DNA from: Paucibacter sp. PLA-PC-4 | GTDB lineage: Bacteria > Pseudomonadota > Gammaproteobacteria > Burkholderiales > Burkholderiaceae_C | Length of the DNA stretch: 64,000 bases | Reading direction: 5' to 3' | Assembly: GCF_026241155.1 (NCBI RefSeq) | Contig: NZ_JAPFGP010000003.1 | Coordinates: forward strand, 1-64,000 | Part shown: one piece after another, positions 1 to 8,602 of the stretch | Layout: each line of letters starts with the position of its first letter | How positions within the stretch are numbered: position 1 is the first letter of the stretch | The notes under the pieces: generated by a model | Database searches by the model: none | What the model saw: only the letters and a program-made list of their open reading frames with translations | Told to the model about the DNA's origin: nothing | Program-made: the position numbers and the translations under genes

Positions 1-683
1 AACCCAGACAGCTTGGAGAACTTGAGCCGCAACTCGTCCCGAGACAGCGTCTGACTCACGAACGACACCGCCGCGGCAACATCGGCAAAGGGACCATGGC
101 GAGCCACGGCGCGGCGCAAGCCATGCCGCAGCTGCGCCAGCACCTCGGGCCGTTTGGGTGACGACACGACCGCTCTGCCCGCTCCAGGACCAGCGAGAAG
201 GCGTTCCTGCGCGGTACGAGCCGCACGAACGCCAGAAGCCTCCCGGACCGCCGGCCGAGCTTCGGCGCGGAGCACACCGACACTTGAAGTAGCGGCCGCA
301 CTGCTCTGACCCAGGACCTGCCGGAACGGCTGCAACACCTTGATCACCGGGCACACGGTCTGGGCATCAACATCGGACGCACACAGCAGTGACATCTTGT
401 CGACACCCCGGCGGTCAAGGTCCTCCCACACGTATCGCCAGAACGCCCGTCCGACAGCGGCCCCGGGCCCGGCACCCAGCGCTTCCCAGTCGCCGTCCGC
501 CAGTACGCCTACCGCCCAGGCCACCATCAGCTCTCGCAAAGCTCCATTGGCCGTGTGCACCTGGACCTGCTCTTCCTCCAAGTGAGAACGGCAGTAGCGC
601 CAACAGAGCGCCAGCGGGTGCCCCGGGCTCAGCAGAATACGAGTGTTCATCGTGTCAATCTGGAGGCCAGTCAGTTGGGTCAT
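1..683 (-). CDS. Unknown protein, 3' end beyond the left edge
   Basis: I translated this frame by hand: it is open without interruption from an ATG at 683-681 to the window edge, 227 codons. It begins MTQLTGLQIDTMNTRIL and has a good ribosome site (GGGAG, about six bases before the ATG). Codon third positions are GC-rich as in a real gene. The protein looks soluble and helical, with a Trp-rich stretch (around residues 70-100) and an Arg/Ala-rich second half; I see no signal peptide, membrane segment or recognisable catalytic motif. I do not recognise the family. It is divergent from the XRE regulator on the right and lies in a stretch with other accessory genes, so phage, plasmid or island origin is possible. 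The 3' end, and so the full length, is not in the window. Confidence 0.6.
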   Translation of the reverse strand, partial: MTQLTGLQIDTMNTRILLSPGHPLALCWRYCRSHLEEEQVQVHTANGALRELMVAWAVGVLADGDWEALGAGPGAAVGRAFWRYVWEDLDRRGVDKMSLLCASDVDAQTVCPVIKVLQPFRQVLGQSSAAATSSVGVLRAEARPAVREASGVRAARTAQERLLAGPGAGRAVVSSPKRPEVLAQLRHGLRRAVARHGPFADVAAAVSFVSQTLSRDELRLKFSKLSG

Positions 684-840
684 AGCGTCTCCCACACGTC
701 GATTGCCTCCTACGTGACGTCCGCACGCATGACATCGAGTCGGGTTGGCGACCAGCAATCGCGGCGACTCATGTAGGAGCAATTCAAATTGTGACTCAAA
801 CACGGCTGACTTAAAAGCATCAAAGCGAAAAACTTCGTCG

Positions 841-1095
841 GTGCCGTCAACCAATGCATCAAGAGCTCAGAGAAGGAGTGCCCGCGAACACCTCGCCGGC
901 AACCTTGTCCTGATGCGCAGAGAGCGGGGTTGGTCGCAGGAGGATTTAGCTTTGGAAGCGGGGCTCCATCGCACGTTCGTTGCCCATGTCGAGCGCGGCG
1001 CACGGAACATTTCACTGGACAACATCGAGAAGCTAGCGATCGTGCTCGGCGTCGAAACATACCGCCTTCTGCGCCCGAGTTCGAGCACCGAGTAG
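841..1095 (+). CDS. Small XRE-family helix-turn-helix regulator
   Basis: The protein is essentially one HTH_3 (Cro/CI-type) DNA-binding domain: RRERGWSQEDLALEAGL, then HRTFVAHVERGARNISLDN and a closing helix ending GVETYRLL. The frame is open back to a TTG at 745, but the residues before 841 look non-coding, so I chose the GTG at 841, giving 84 residues. An ATG at 913 would cut into the first helix of the domain. No clear ribosome site precedes the GTG, so the start is uncertain. Solo regulators of this kind are common on islands, where they often control a neighbouring gene. The divergent unknown gene to the left is the nearest candidate target. Confidence 0.6.
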   Translation: MPSTNASRAQRRSAREHLAGNLVLMRRERGWSQEDLALEAGLHRTFVAHVERGARNISLDNIEKLAIVLGVETYRLLRPSSSTE

Positions 1096-1150
1096 CTTGC
1101 TTCGGCGTTGAGGCCCGTGTCCTCCGACATCATGCTGCGCGCAGCCCTGC

Positions 1151-1711
1151 TTAAGGCTGCTTGCGGCCGTCTGGTCGCAGTAGTTGACCGGATGCCGAGT
1201 CCGAAAGCGTTTGGAGGCTAGGCGACGCCGATGTCAGCTGCTCGCTGCCTACCTGTTGGCGATCATTGAAAACTGATCCTGAGCCGGCCCGCAGAACTTC
1301 AGGCGGGGGCACTTGGTGGTCGACGGCTTCATCGGCAAAACGCTTGCCATCCGGCCCTGCCGGCAGCTTTGCAACAACTTGCGCTGACTTGCGATCAGCG
1401 GCGGCATCGCTTGTGTAGATTTCCTGATCGTTGACCATCCACAGCATGCAAGGTGCGCCCAAAGTGGCCAGGCAGTGGGACGTCACCATGCGCGCACCCT
1501 CTACCTCGCTGGCCTGACCTGCAACCGCTGCAAACCGCTGCCCATCGGATGTAACGCCAAATGTCTTGTTGGCAGCCGCCGGCAAATACTGTCTTTGGTA
1601 GCCTTGTTTGGCAGCCTCAATGAGCTTGGGTGGGTACTTAGGTGCCTACTGAGCAAGTGCCGGGACGGCCAGAGACAAGGCAAGCAAAAGGATTGAGGAA
1701 GGCAGTTTCAT
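1151..1711 (-). pseudogene. Secreted protein gene interrupted by an amber codon after the signal peptide
   Basis: An ATG at 1711-1709 opens a frame encoding a textbook signal peptide (MKLPSSILLLALSLA, then VPALAQ, AxA-type cleavage site). The next codon is TAG at 1648-1646. The same frame then stays open for 164 more codons (APKYPPKLIEAAKQGYQ onward) to TAA at 1153-1151. That second part has normal coding character, with two cysteines (SHCLATLGAPC), and no good start codon near its beginning; the only nearby one is a TTG at 1585. The simplest reading is a secreted protein inactivated by a nonsense mutation; amber read-through or a sequencing error are alternatives. No Shine-Dalgarno sequence is evident before the ATG. 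I do not recognise the mature domain. Confidence 0.6.
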
Positions 1712-1874
1712 CACAGGCGATTGAATAGATCGGGCAGGCCCTCGCTGAACGCGCGTCCCGAAAGGGCCTCAATCAGCGCCGAAAGCGCCGAAGTCCCACC
1801 GACCTACGGATCAAAGGCTCATCAACGGCTCAGAATCGAGAAACCACCCTCGCACACGCTGCAAGTCCAAAGTG
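1712..1874. other. Intergenic stretch without a recognisable gene
   Basis: This 163-base gap separates the amber-interrupted gene from the terminator beyond the DUF4148 gene. A 67-codon plus-strand frame crosses it, but its composition looks non-coding and no domain is visible. It probably contains the upstream region of the minus-strand interrupted gene, although I cannot point to a convincing promoter. Confidence 0.4.
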
Positions 1875-1902
1875 AAAAGGCGGCCCGCGCGGGCCGCCTT
1901 TT
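1875..1902 (-). terminator. Rho-independent terminator of the DUF4148 gene
   Basis: A perfect inverted repeat: AAAAGGCGGCCCG followed by CGGGCCGCCTTTT with a two-base centre. The stem is GC-rich and a T-run follows on either strand, so it can act in both directions. It lies 22 bases past the stop of the DUF4148 gene. Confidence 0.85.
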
Positions 1903-1924
1903 CAAAGTTGGTACCAGTCTTTGA

Positions 1925-2377
1925 TTACTGGGCGCTCTTGGGCTGACCCGCCAGTTGCTGGGATGCCGACTTAGCCGGGATCAGCGCGATCAGCTGCGCG
2001 TAGCTGGGGTTGTTGCTGTTCAGTACGTCCAGTTCGCCGCTGGCGCGGGCGCGCTCGAGTTCGGCCAGCACTTGGGCGCGGGTCGTTGTCGAGGCTGTGG
2101 CCTTGATGGCGACGCCGGACTCGCTGTTCAGACCATCGAGTTCACCGGCCTGGCGGGCGCGCTGCAGCTCGGCCACGACGGCGCTGCGGCTGGTCGTCGA
2201 AGCGGCGCTGATGGCGGTGCGGCCGAAGACATCGGGGTTTTCGAGGTTCTGGGCGACCAGTTCGCCTGCATTGCGGGCACGCACCAGCTCGGCGACGACT
2301 TCTTCACGGCTCAGGCCGTTGGCCATCGCGGCGCCGGCAGTCAACAGAGTCAGGGCAATTGCGGTCAGCTTCTTCAT
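1925..2377 (-). CDS. DUF4148-type small exported protein with three repeats
   Basis: A 150-residue protein beginning MKKLTAIALTLLTAGAAMA, a clear Sec signal peptide. The mature part has three copies of one short helical unit: SREEVVAELVRARNAGEL, then SRSAVVAELQRARQAGEL, then TRAQVLAELERARASGEL, each followed by a short Ser/Asn/Ala-rich linker. This matches the DUF4148 family of small periplasmic proteins, abundant in Burkholderiales and of unknown function. The ATG at 2377 is chosen because of the signal peptide and the AAAGGAACTC ribosome site just before it. The gene appears monocistronic and ends in a strong terminator. The three-fold repeat is longer than the one or two units I would expect in most members. 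Confidence 0.8.
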   Translation of the reverse strand: MKKLTAIALTLLTAGAAMANGLSREEVVAELVRARNAGELVAQNLENPDVFGRTAISAASTTSRSAVVAELQRARQAGELDGLNSESGVAIKATASTTTRAQVLAELERARASGELDVLNSNNPSYAQLIALIPAKSASQQLAGQPKSAQ

Positions 2378-2556
2378 GATGAGTTCCTTTACGGTTGTTG
2401 GAGAACACCGCCGACCTTGTGAATCGATCCGCCGTGTCCATGGATGCAACTGTAAAACTCACCACTCAGTAAAAAAACTAGGCCAGCATGAATGGACCGT
2501 TCAAGAAATAAGAAGAATCCATGACAGGGTTAGCCCCGATTCGTCGATTTGTGCGA
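2378..2556. other. Intergenic region upstream of the DUF4148 gene
   Basis: This 179-base gap lies between the DUF4148 start and the end of the enoyl-CoA hydratase gene. It is relatively AT-rich around 2455-2520 and should contain the DUF4148 promoter. I see no RNA gene, repeat or convincing operator in it. Confidence 0.4.
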
Positions 2557-3345
2557 TCAGCGGTGTTTGAACGCCGGTTTGCGCTTGTTGATGAAGGCGT
2601 CCATGCCCTCGCGCTGGTCGTCGGTGCCGAACAGCGCATGGAAATAGCGCCGCTCCACATTGACGCCGTCGATCAGCGGGCCCTGGTAGGCCAGGTTCAC
2701 CAGCTCCTTGATCAAGGCCACCGAGGGCGCGCTGAAGCCGTTGATCTGATCGGCAGCGGCCAGCGCTTCCTCCAGCAGCTTGTCGGCCGCGACGACGCGC
2801 GATACCAGGCCGCCCCGCTCGGCTTCGGCCGCATCCATCATGCGGGCGGTCAGCAGCATGTCCATGGCCTTGCTCTTGCCGACTGCGCGCGGCAGGCGCT
2901 GGGTGCCGCCGGCGCCTGGGATGATGCCCAGCTTGATCTCGGGTTGGCCAAACTTGGCCGTATCCGCGGCAATGATGAAATCACACATCATCGCCAGCTC
3001 GCAGCCGCCCCCCAGCGCGAAGCCGGCCACCGCCGCGATCACCGGCTTCCTGACCTGCAGAATAGTCTCCCAGTTCTTCGAGATCAGCCCGCTCTTGAAG
3101 GCGCTCATGAAGTTGTGCGGGGCCATGGTCGGGATATCAGCGCCGGCCGCGAAGGCGCGCTCCGAACCCGTCAGCACGATGCAGCCAATGCTGTCGTCAG
3201 CGTCGAAGGCCAGCAGGGCCTGGCCCAGCTCGTCCATCAACTGGTCATTGAGCGCATTGAGCTGCTTGGGGCGGTTCAGGGTGATCAGGCCGGTCTTGCG
3301 CTCGCCCTCGCCCTGCACTGCGGTCAGGATGCATTCGTAAGTCAT
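2557..3345 (-). CDS. Enoyl-CoA hydratase
   Basis: A 262-residue crotonase-superfamily protein that adds water to trans-2-enoyl-CoA in fatty-acid or aromatic-acid beta-oxidation. Visible marks are the CoA-binding start [13 protein letters not shown], the oxyanion-hole segments AFAAGADI and ALGGGCELA, and the two catalytic glutamates of true hydratases, Glu116 ([11 protein letters not shown]) and Glu136 ([19 protein letters not shown]). The length and the C-terminal NKRKPAF end are normal for the FadB1x/Crt/PaaF-like group. Its start overlaps the stop of the upstream DUF3108 gene (ATGA), so the two are co-transcribed. The exact substrate range cannot be read from sequence. Confidence 0.93.
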   Translation of the reverse strand: MTYECILTAVQGEGERKTGLITLNRPKQLNALNDQLMDELGQALLAFDADDSIGCIVLTGSERAFAAGADIPTMAPHNFMSAFKSGLISKNWETILQVRKPVIAAVAGFALGGGCELAMMCDFIIAADTAKFGQPEIKLGIIPGAGGTQRLPRAVGKSKAMDMLLTARMMDAAEAERGGLVSRVVAADKLLEEALAAADQINGFSAPSVALIKELVNLAYQGPLIDGVNVERRYFHALFGTDDQREGMDAFINKRKPAFKHR

Positions 3346-4421
3346 TCGGGTCTCCGTGTGTCTTGTGGCTCGATGGGCGCAACTATAGGGTCAGGCACGG
3401 CCTGCAGCGGCGGCGCCTTCAGCATCAGGTCGAGATGGCTGCCGTCGTCCTGACGTATCAGCAGCCGCACCGGCAGGTATTGCAGACCCGGCGCCAGCCA
3501 AACCTCGGCCTTCAGGTCCTGGACACGGCCCTCCCCATGGTCGAACAGCGGCCGCAGATGCCAGGTGCTCAGCGGCCCCATCGGCGTGTACAGCTCCTCC
3601 TCACCGATCACCTCGTAGCGCCAGCGGTAGAGCCGGCGTGGCAGGGCCAGGGGCATCTCAATGACCAGGCCCGGCCGCAGCGTTTCACGCCCGGTCAGGA
3701 ACAGCCAGGTCAGCTGCACGAACTGACTGGCCGCATCCTGCACGCCCGGCGGCTGGGGCTGCGCCTTGCCGTCGGCCAGCCGCAAGACCTGACCCTCGAA
3801 CGCGACCCTGCTGCGCCGTGCCTCGCGCAGCAGCATCTTCGTGTCCTCGTCATAGCGCTCGGGCGCGATACCATGGGGCGTCAACAGACCGTCGCTGCTC
3901 ATGCGGCGCGTGATCAGCGGCGCGAAACTGGCGCCGACCAGCACATCGAGGTGCACCTGGTAGCGCCGGCCTTGGCGCAGCCATTGCACCTGGGCCTCAC
4001 CCTCCAGCGGCCCACGGAAGTTGCCTTGCAAGCGATAGCTGAGCTGGGTGGACAGCGGCCATTCCGGGCCGGGCTCGGCCGGCTCGGCCGGCGCGGGTTC
4101 TGCCACTGCGGGCAACTCGGCTGGCGCCGCCAACTCTGCCAGCGCCTCAAGCGCGGGAACTTCGGGCAGCGGCGCCAGCGGGCGGCTCTGCAGGGGCCCG
4201 GGCTTGAACCTTGGCATCGGCGCCGGAGCGACCAGCCGTTTGGGGGGCGCCTGCTCGACCAGTTCGCGGACAAAGGCCGCCGCCAGCCGTTGCGGCGTTG
4301 CCTCGCCCGGCGGCGGCTGCAGCTGCAGTGTGTGCCCCAGCCAGCCATGCGCCAGCAGCACCAGCAGCACGATCAGGGCCAGCAGGCCCCGGTGGCGGCT
4401 GCGCCTTAGCTGCCCAGCCAT
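3342..4421 (-). CDS. DUF3108-family membrane-anchored protein
   Basis: A 359-residue protein. After a short basic N-terminus ([12 protein letters not shown]) it has one membrane segment ([17 protein letters not shown]), then a Pro/Ala/Glu-rich linker to about residue 130, then a beta-rich domain of the DUF3108 type ([41 protein letters not shown], and near the end [17 protein letters not shown]). The frame is open further upstream to 4511, but the ATG at 4421 puts the membrane segment in its usual place and overlaps the M61 peptidase stop by only 16 bases. It is the middle gene of a tight series with the peptidase and enoyl-CoA hydratase. DUF3108 proteins are periplasmic and of unknown function. 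Confidence 0.8.
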   Translation of the reverse strand: MAGQLRRSRHRGLLALIVLLVLLAHGWLGHTLQLQPPPGEATPQRLAAAFVRELVEQAPPKRLVAPAPMPRFKPGPLQSRPLAPLPEVPALEALAELAAPAELPAVAEPAPAEPAEPGPEWPLSTQLSYRLQGNFRGPLEGEAQVQWLRQGRRYQVHLDVLVGASFAPLITRRMSSDGLLTPHGIAPERYDEDTKMLLREARRSRVAFEGQVLRLADGKAQPQPPGVQDAASQFVQLTWLFLTGRETLRPGLVIEMPLALPRRLYRWRYEVIGEEELYTPMGPLSTWHLRPLFDHGEGRVQDLKAEVWLAPGLQYLPVRLLIRQDDGSHLDLMLKAPPLQAVPDPIVAPIEPQDTRRPE

Positions 4422-6160
4422 GCCCGGCGCAGGCCGAGAGCGCGCGCCGGGGCTTTCTCGCCCGGACTCAGCCGCACCGGCGCCCCGGCCTGCGCCTGCA
4501 GGGGCAGACACAGGTTCAGGCTCAGCATCCGCTGGTCGCGCGCCACCAGCAGCGCCATCTGGCTCAGGCGTTCGGGCGCCAAGGTTTGCAGCGCCTCGTC
4601 GAGCTTGCGTAAGCGCCAGCCGTTGCAGGCCACGATCTCATCACCGGCCGCCAGCCCGCCGGCCAGCGCCGCCGAGCCCTGCAGCACCTGCTTGACACGG
4701 ATGCCGTCCGTCTCGCCGACCCGCAGGCCCAGGCGCTGGGCCAGGCTCGCCTTGTCGCTGCACCAACGCACCCCGACACGCTCGAGCAGCGCCGGCAGCG
4801 GCAGGTCGTCGGTGCTGTGCACCCACTGCCGCAGTTCCTCAGCCAGCGCCGCACCACCGAGCTCTGCGACCACGGCAAGGATATCGGCCTCGCTGATGGG
4901 CCCGCCGCCGCTGCGCTGCCACAGCTGGCGCAAGACCTCATCGAGGCTGGCACTTCGAGTGGGCGCTTGAGATTGGCTGCGCAGACTCAGGTCCAGCGCC
5001 AGCGCCAGCAGCGCGCCCTTGGCGTAGTAGCTGACGGTGGAGTTGGGCGTGTTCTCGTCCTGGCGGTAGTAGCGGATCCACGCATCGAAGCTGGCCTGGG
5101 CCAGGCTTTGCTGCTTGCGCCCCGGCACGGCCAGCACCGCGCTGATGGTGGCGCTGAGCAACTTCAGATAGCGGGCCTCATCGATCAGGCCGCAGCGTCG
5201 CAGCATCAGATCGTCATAGTAGGAGGTGAAGCCCTCGAAGAACCACAGCAGCTCGGTGTAGTTCTCCTGGCTGTAATCGAAACTGGCGAAGGTATCGGGG
5301 CGCAGGCGCTTCACGTTCCAGGTGTGGAAGTACTCGTGGCTGATCAGGCCCAGCAGACGCACATAGCCATCCGAGATCTCCTGCTGCCCCAGCACCGGCA
5401 GATCACGGCGTGCGGCGATCAGCGCGGTGCTGGCACGATGTTCGAGCCCGCCATAGCCGTCATCCACCGCATTGAGCAAAAAGACATACCGCTCAAATGG
5501 CAGGGCCGCAGCGCCGCGCCGCTCGCCGTGCCACAAGGCAATCTGCGCCTCGCAGATGCGTTGCGTATCGGCCAGCAGCCGCGTACCGTCAAACACCGGC
5601 AACGCGCCGCTGACCACCAGCTGATGCCGCACGCCGGCGGCGCTGAACTCGCCGCGCCAAAAGCGACCCAGCTCAAAGGGATGGTCGATCAGCTCATCGT
5701 AGTCGGCCGCCTGATAGCTAGACACGCCGGTGGCCATCATCGAGGTGGCGACCTGCCAGCCCTCTGGCAGCCCCGACAGCTCGATGCCGTGGCTCTGAGC
5801 TTCCTTGCCGTGGGCGCGCAGGCACAGGCTGGCGCCGTTGAAGAAGCCCCGCTGAGCGTCCACAAAGGCGGCCCGGACCGAGCTGTCGAAGGCATAGACC
5901 TGGTAGCTGACAACCAGGGCGCCGCGGCCGCTGCAGCGCGCCTCCCAGCTGCATTTGCTGGTCTGGCGCAAGGCCACCGTGCGGCTGCCCTGGCGCGCAT
6001 GCAGGCCGCCGAGGTGGCGGGAGAACTCGCGCACCATATAACTGCCCGGTATCCAGACCGGCAGACTCAGCGCCTGCACTTCAGCCGGCGCCGGAATCGT
6101 CAACGTGAGCTGGAACAGATGCGCGTGGGCATCGGCGATCTCGATCTTGTAATTGATCAT
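4406..6160 (-). CDS. M61-family metallopeptidase with PDZ domain
   Basis: A 584-residue member of the glycyl-aminopeptidase-like M61 family. An N-terminal beta domain (residues 1-170) has LSLPVWIPGSYMVREFSRH, the family's signature entry. The zinc site is HEYFH (His275, Glu276, His279) followed by TWNVKRLRP, with the third ligand Glu309 in WFFEGFTSYYDDL. A PDZ domain lies near the C-terminus (roughly 490-570, with GGLAAGDEIVACNG). I chose the ATG at 6160 (MINYKIEIADAHAH), since upstream residues lack family character. There is no signal peptide, so it is probably cytoplasmic. All catalytic residues are present. The gene follows the DUF3429 gene closely and overlaps the DUF3108 gene. Confidence 0.9.
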   Translation of the reverse strand: MINYKIEIADAHAHLFQLTLTIPAPAEVQALSLPVWIPGSYMVREFSRHLGGLHARQGSRTVALRQTSKCSWEARCSGRGALVVSYQVYAFDSSVRAAFVDAQRGFFNGASLCLRAHGKEAQSHGIELSGLPEGWQVATSMMATGVSSYQAADYDELIDHPFELGRFWRGEFSAAGVRHQLVVSGALPVFDGTRLLADTQRICEAQIALWHGERRGAAALPFERYVFLLNAVDDGYGGLEHRASTALIAARRDLPVLGQQEISDGYVRLLGLISHEYFHTWNVKRLRPDTFASFDYSQENYTELLWFFEGFTSYYDDLMLRRCGLIDEARYLKLLSATISAVLAVPGRKQQSLAQASFDAWIRYYRQDENTPNSTVSYYAKGALLALALDLSLRSQSQAPTRSASLDEVLRQLWQRSGGGPISEADILAVVAELGGAALAEELRQWVHSTDDLPLPALLERVGVRWCSDKASLAQRLGLRVGETDGIRVKQVLQGSAALAGGLAAGDEIVACNGWRLRKLDEALQTLAPERLSQMALLVARDQRMLSLNLCLPLQAQAGAPVRLSPGEKAPARALGLRRAWLGS

Positions 6161-6164
6161 CCGC

Positions 6165-6623
6165 TCAGCTGCCCGCAGCACCCAGGAAGCAGCACAGGCC
6201 GGCGATCGCACTGAGCCGGAACCGCAAAGTCAGCCAGGCGCCAGCGCCCAGAGCCGGGTAGCAGCGCCGGTCAACCAGATAGCAGACCACCAGCATGACC
6301 CCGTGCACGACCAGGCCCGCATAGGCCGGCATCACCACGGCCACCCAGGCCAGCAGCGAGGGCACGACGCCCCAGACAAAGGGCTGTGGCGACGGGATCT
6401 GCTGCCGAAAACCAAGGCCCCAGTGAATGCCGCCCAGAAAGGACACGATCACGGCGGCATAGGCTGACAGCCCGAGCGCCGCGAAGGCATGGGCGTCAGC
6501 ATTGAAGCCTGCCAGCAGCCAGATCAGCGCGGCGCCCAGCACGAAGGGGATCAGCCCGGCATAAGCCAAGCGCTGGGCCAGCGGATTCAATGGCAAGGGG
6601 CTGGCGCTCGCGGCAGCAGGCAT
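6165..6623 (-). CDS. DUF3429-family membrane protein
   Basis: A 152-residue integral membrane protein with four to five hydrophobic segments: AGLIPFVLGAALIWLLAGF, ALGLSAYAAVIVSFLGGIHWG, GVVPSLLAWVAVVMPAYAG, VVHGVMLVVCYLV, and a final one near the C-terminus. The FLGGIHWGLG motif after the second segment is characteristic of DUF3429. The function of the family is unknown. Its stop lies four bases before the M61 peptidase start and its own start is 39 bases after the dsbC stop, so all probably belong to one transcription unit. Confidence 0.82.
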   Translation of the reverse strand: MPAAASASPLPLNPLAQRLAYAGLIPFVLGAALIWLLAGFNADAHAFAALGLSAYAAVIVSFLGGIHWGLGFRQQIPSPQPFVWGVVPSLLAWVAVVMPAYAGLVVHGVMLVVCYLVDRRCYPALGAGAWLTLRFRLSAIAGLCCFLGAAGS

Positions 6624-6662
6624 GCGTCGCTCCGAAATGGGAAAAAGAATGAAAAGAGAAGG

Positions 6663-7376
6663 TCAGGACTTGCTGGCTGCCAGGCGGCGCTCCAGCTGCT
6701 CGGCGCTGATCGCGCCCGGGGCGCGGCTGCCGTCCTCGAAGATCACGGCCGGCGTGCCGTTGATCTGGTGCTTGCGCGCAAGCGCCAGATTGCGTTCGAT
6801 GGCCGCATCATCACAGCTACCGGCGGGCTTGGGCGGCGCCTTGCCGTCCAGCATCCAGGCCATCCACGTCGCGGTGTTGTCCTTGGCGCACCATATGGCG
6901 CGCGACTTGTCCGGCGAATCGCCACCCAGGATGGGGATCAAAAAGGTGTAGACGGTGATGTCCTTGACGTCTTGCAGACTGCGCTCAAAGCGCTTGCAAT
7001 AGCCACAGTTCGGATCGGCAAAAACGGCGATGCGGCGCTTGCCATTGCCACTCTTCCAGACCATTGCATCCTTTAGCGGCAGCGCGGCGAAATCGATCTG
7101 ATTGAGCTTGTCGACCCGCTCGGCGGTCAGGTTGCGCCGCGCCTTCACATCGATCAATTCGCCCTCGATCAAGTAGCTGCCCGTCGGGTCGACGTAGCGA
7201 ATCTCGTTGCCGATGCGGATCTCCCACAGGCCCGGAAACGCGGCGGCGCGCACCTCGTCGATCTTAGGCAGATTGGGCAGGCGCTCGGTCAGATTCTTGC
7301 GGATCACCGCCTCATTGGCCTGTGCCAGCGGCGCGCACAGCAGCAAGGCCAGGCCCAGCGACTTCATCTTCAGCAT
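6663..7376 (-). CDS. dsbC: Periplasmic disulfide isomerase DsbC
   Basis: A 237-residue thiol:disulfide interchange protein with a signal peptide (MLKMKSLGLALLLCAPLAQA). Residues 21-85 are the N-terminal dimerisation domain, and the thioredoxin fold follows with the active site CGYC (Cys124, Cys127) in FADPNCGYCKRF and the cis-proline segment NGTPAVIFEDG. It rearranges wrong disulfides in the periplasm and is kept reduced by DsbD, which is not in this window. The ATG at 7376 is preceded by AGGAAGACTCCG. It sits 26 bases after the flavin monooxygenase gene on the same strand. Confidence 0.93.
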   Translation of the reverse strand: MLKMKSLGLALLLCAPLAQANEAVIRKNLTERLPNLPKIDEVRAAAFPGLWEIRIGNEIRYVDPTGSYLIEGELIDVKARRNLTAERVDKLNQIDFAALPLKDAMVWKSGNGKRRIAVFADPNCGYCKRFERSLQDVKDITVYTFLIPILGGDSPDKSRAIWCAKDNTATWMAWMLDGKAPPKPAGSCDDAAIERNLALARKHQINGTPAVIFEDGSRAPGAISAEQLERRLAASKS

Positions 7377-7402
7377 CGGAGTCTTCCTCGGGTAATCGTG
7401 AT

Positions 7403-8515
7403 TCACAAGCCCAGCGCGCGCGACGTCAGCCAGCGCTTGACGGGCGGCAGCCGGTTCAGCAGGCCCATGCCCTGGTTGCGCAGTCCGCGCAGGGCTGGGG
7501 CTTCGCTGGCAAAGACGCGCAGCAGCCCATCGGTCAGCTCGCCCATGGCCCAAGTCGGCGCGGCCCGCTCGCGCGCATAGCGGCGCAGCAAGCGTTCGTC
7601 GGACACGGCTCGCCAGCTCTCGCGCTGCCGCAGCACCCGAGCCAGCGCCGCGACGTCGGCCAGGCCCAGGTTCAAGCCCTGGCCGGCTAAGGGGTGCACC
7701 AGATGGGCGGCGTCACCCAGCAGCACCCAGCCGGGCCCGCTCACCGCATCGGCCCGCGCCAGCGCCAGCGGCCAGGCGGCGCGCGCGCCGCTCAGGCGTA
7801 GCGCGCCGGCCTCGCCACCGGTGGCCGCCATCAAGGCCTGCTCGAACTCGGCCTCGCTGGCCGCCAGCAACTCGGCCGCGCGGGCTTCGGGCAGGGACCA
7901 CACCAGGCCGTAGGACTGGGCCGGCGCCGGCCGCTCGAAGGGCAGCAGGGCCAGCACATCCGGTGAGCGGAACCATTGCCGCGCGACACCTTGGTGCGGC
8001 CGGTCCGCAAGCAGGCGGGCCGCGATCGCATGGTGTCCGTAGGCCTGCTTTTCAAAATTCACGCCTAAAGCGGCGCGGCCGGCGGAGTCGCGCCCCTCGC
8101 ACAAGGCCTGCAGCTCGGCCGGCACAGGCTGGCTCACGCGCCGCACGTGGGGCGCAAAGCCGACCGCCACACCCAGCTGCTGATCCAGCGCACCGGCGTC
8201 GACGATATATGCCAGCTCGCGCACGCCCTGCTGCCATGCCGAGAACGCCAGCTGGCCGGCAGCCTGATCGCCCTGCACCTGCATTTCATAGACCGGACTG
8301 ATGGCATCCGGCGGCAGCGCATCCCAGACCCTGAGCTCGCGCAGCAGTGCCACCGAGGCGGCATTCAGCGCATAGGTGCGCAAATCGTCATCACGCGCCA
8401 CGGCTGGCGGGTCGCTCCCGAGCAAGGCCACGCGCAGCCCCTGAGCGCCCAGCGCCAGGGCCAAAGCCCGGCCTACACAGCCCTCACCACGCACCAGGAT
8501 GTCGACTCTTTCCAT
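7403..8515 (-). CDS. UbiH/UbiF/VisC-type FAD-dependent monooxygenase
   Basis: A 370-residue flavoprotein of the group that hydroxylates the ubiquinone ring. The N-terminal dinucleotide-binding loop reads [16 protein letters not shown] (GxGxxG at 10-15), and the second FAD motif is [26 protein letters not shown]. Typical family length is about 390, so this one is slightly short, with a compact central domain. The start at 8515 leaves 87 bases to the divergent ychF. A much longer frame continues across ychF, but that part is its antisense and is not real. The substrate is inferred only from family membership. Confidence 0.85.
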   Translation of the reverse strand: MERVDILVRGEGCVGRALALALGAQGLRVALLGSDPPAVARDDDLRTYALNAASVALLRELRVWDALPPDAISPVYEMQVQGDQAAGQLAFSAWQQGVRELAYIVDAGALDQQLGVAVGFAPHVRRVSQPVPAELQALCEGRDSAGRAALGVNFEKQAYGHHAIAARLLADRPHQGVARQWFRSPDVLALLPFERPAPAQSYGLVWSLPEARAAELLAASEAEFEQALMAATGGEAGALRLSGARAAWPLALARADAVSGPGWVLLGDAAHLVHPLAGQGLNLGLADVAALARVLRQRESWRAVSDERLLRRYARERAAPTWAMGELTDGLLRVFASEAPALRGLRNQGMGLLNRLPPVKRWLTSRALGL

Positions 8516-8602
8516 AGTGCGCATTGTAGGAGGCGCAGGTGCGGCGGCCCGGGGGCGATTAAAATGCCCGTTTTGCCATCCGGCCCCAGCGAAAGTTCCC
8601 CC

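Noticed and set aside
1721-1924. A 67-residue plus-strand frame beyond the amber-interrupted gene.
   Set aside because: It has no ribosome site or family character, and it runs through the terminator hairpin at 1875-1902.
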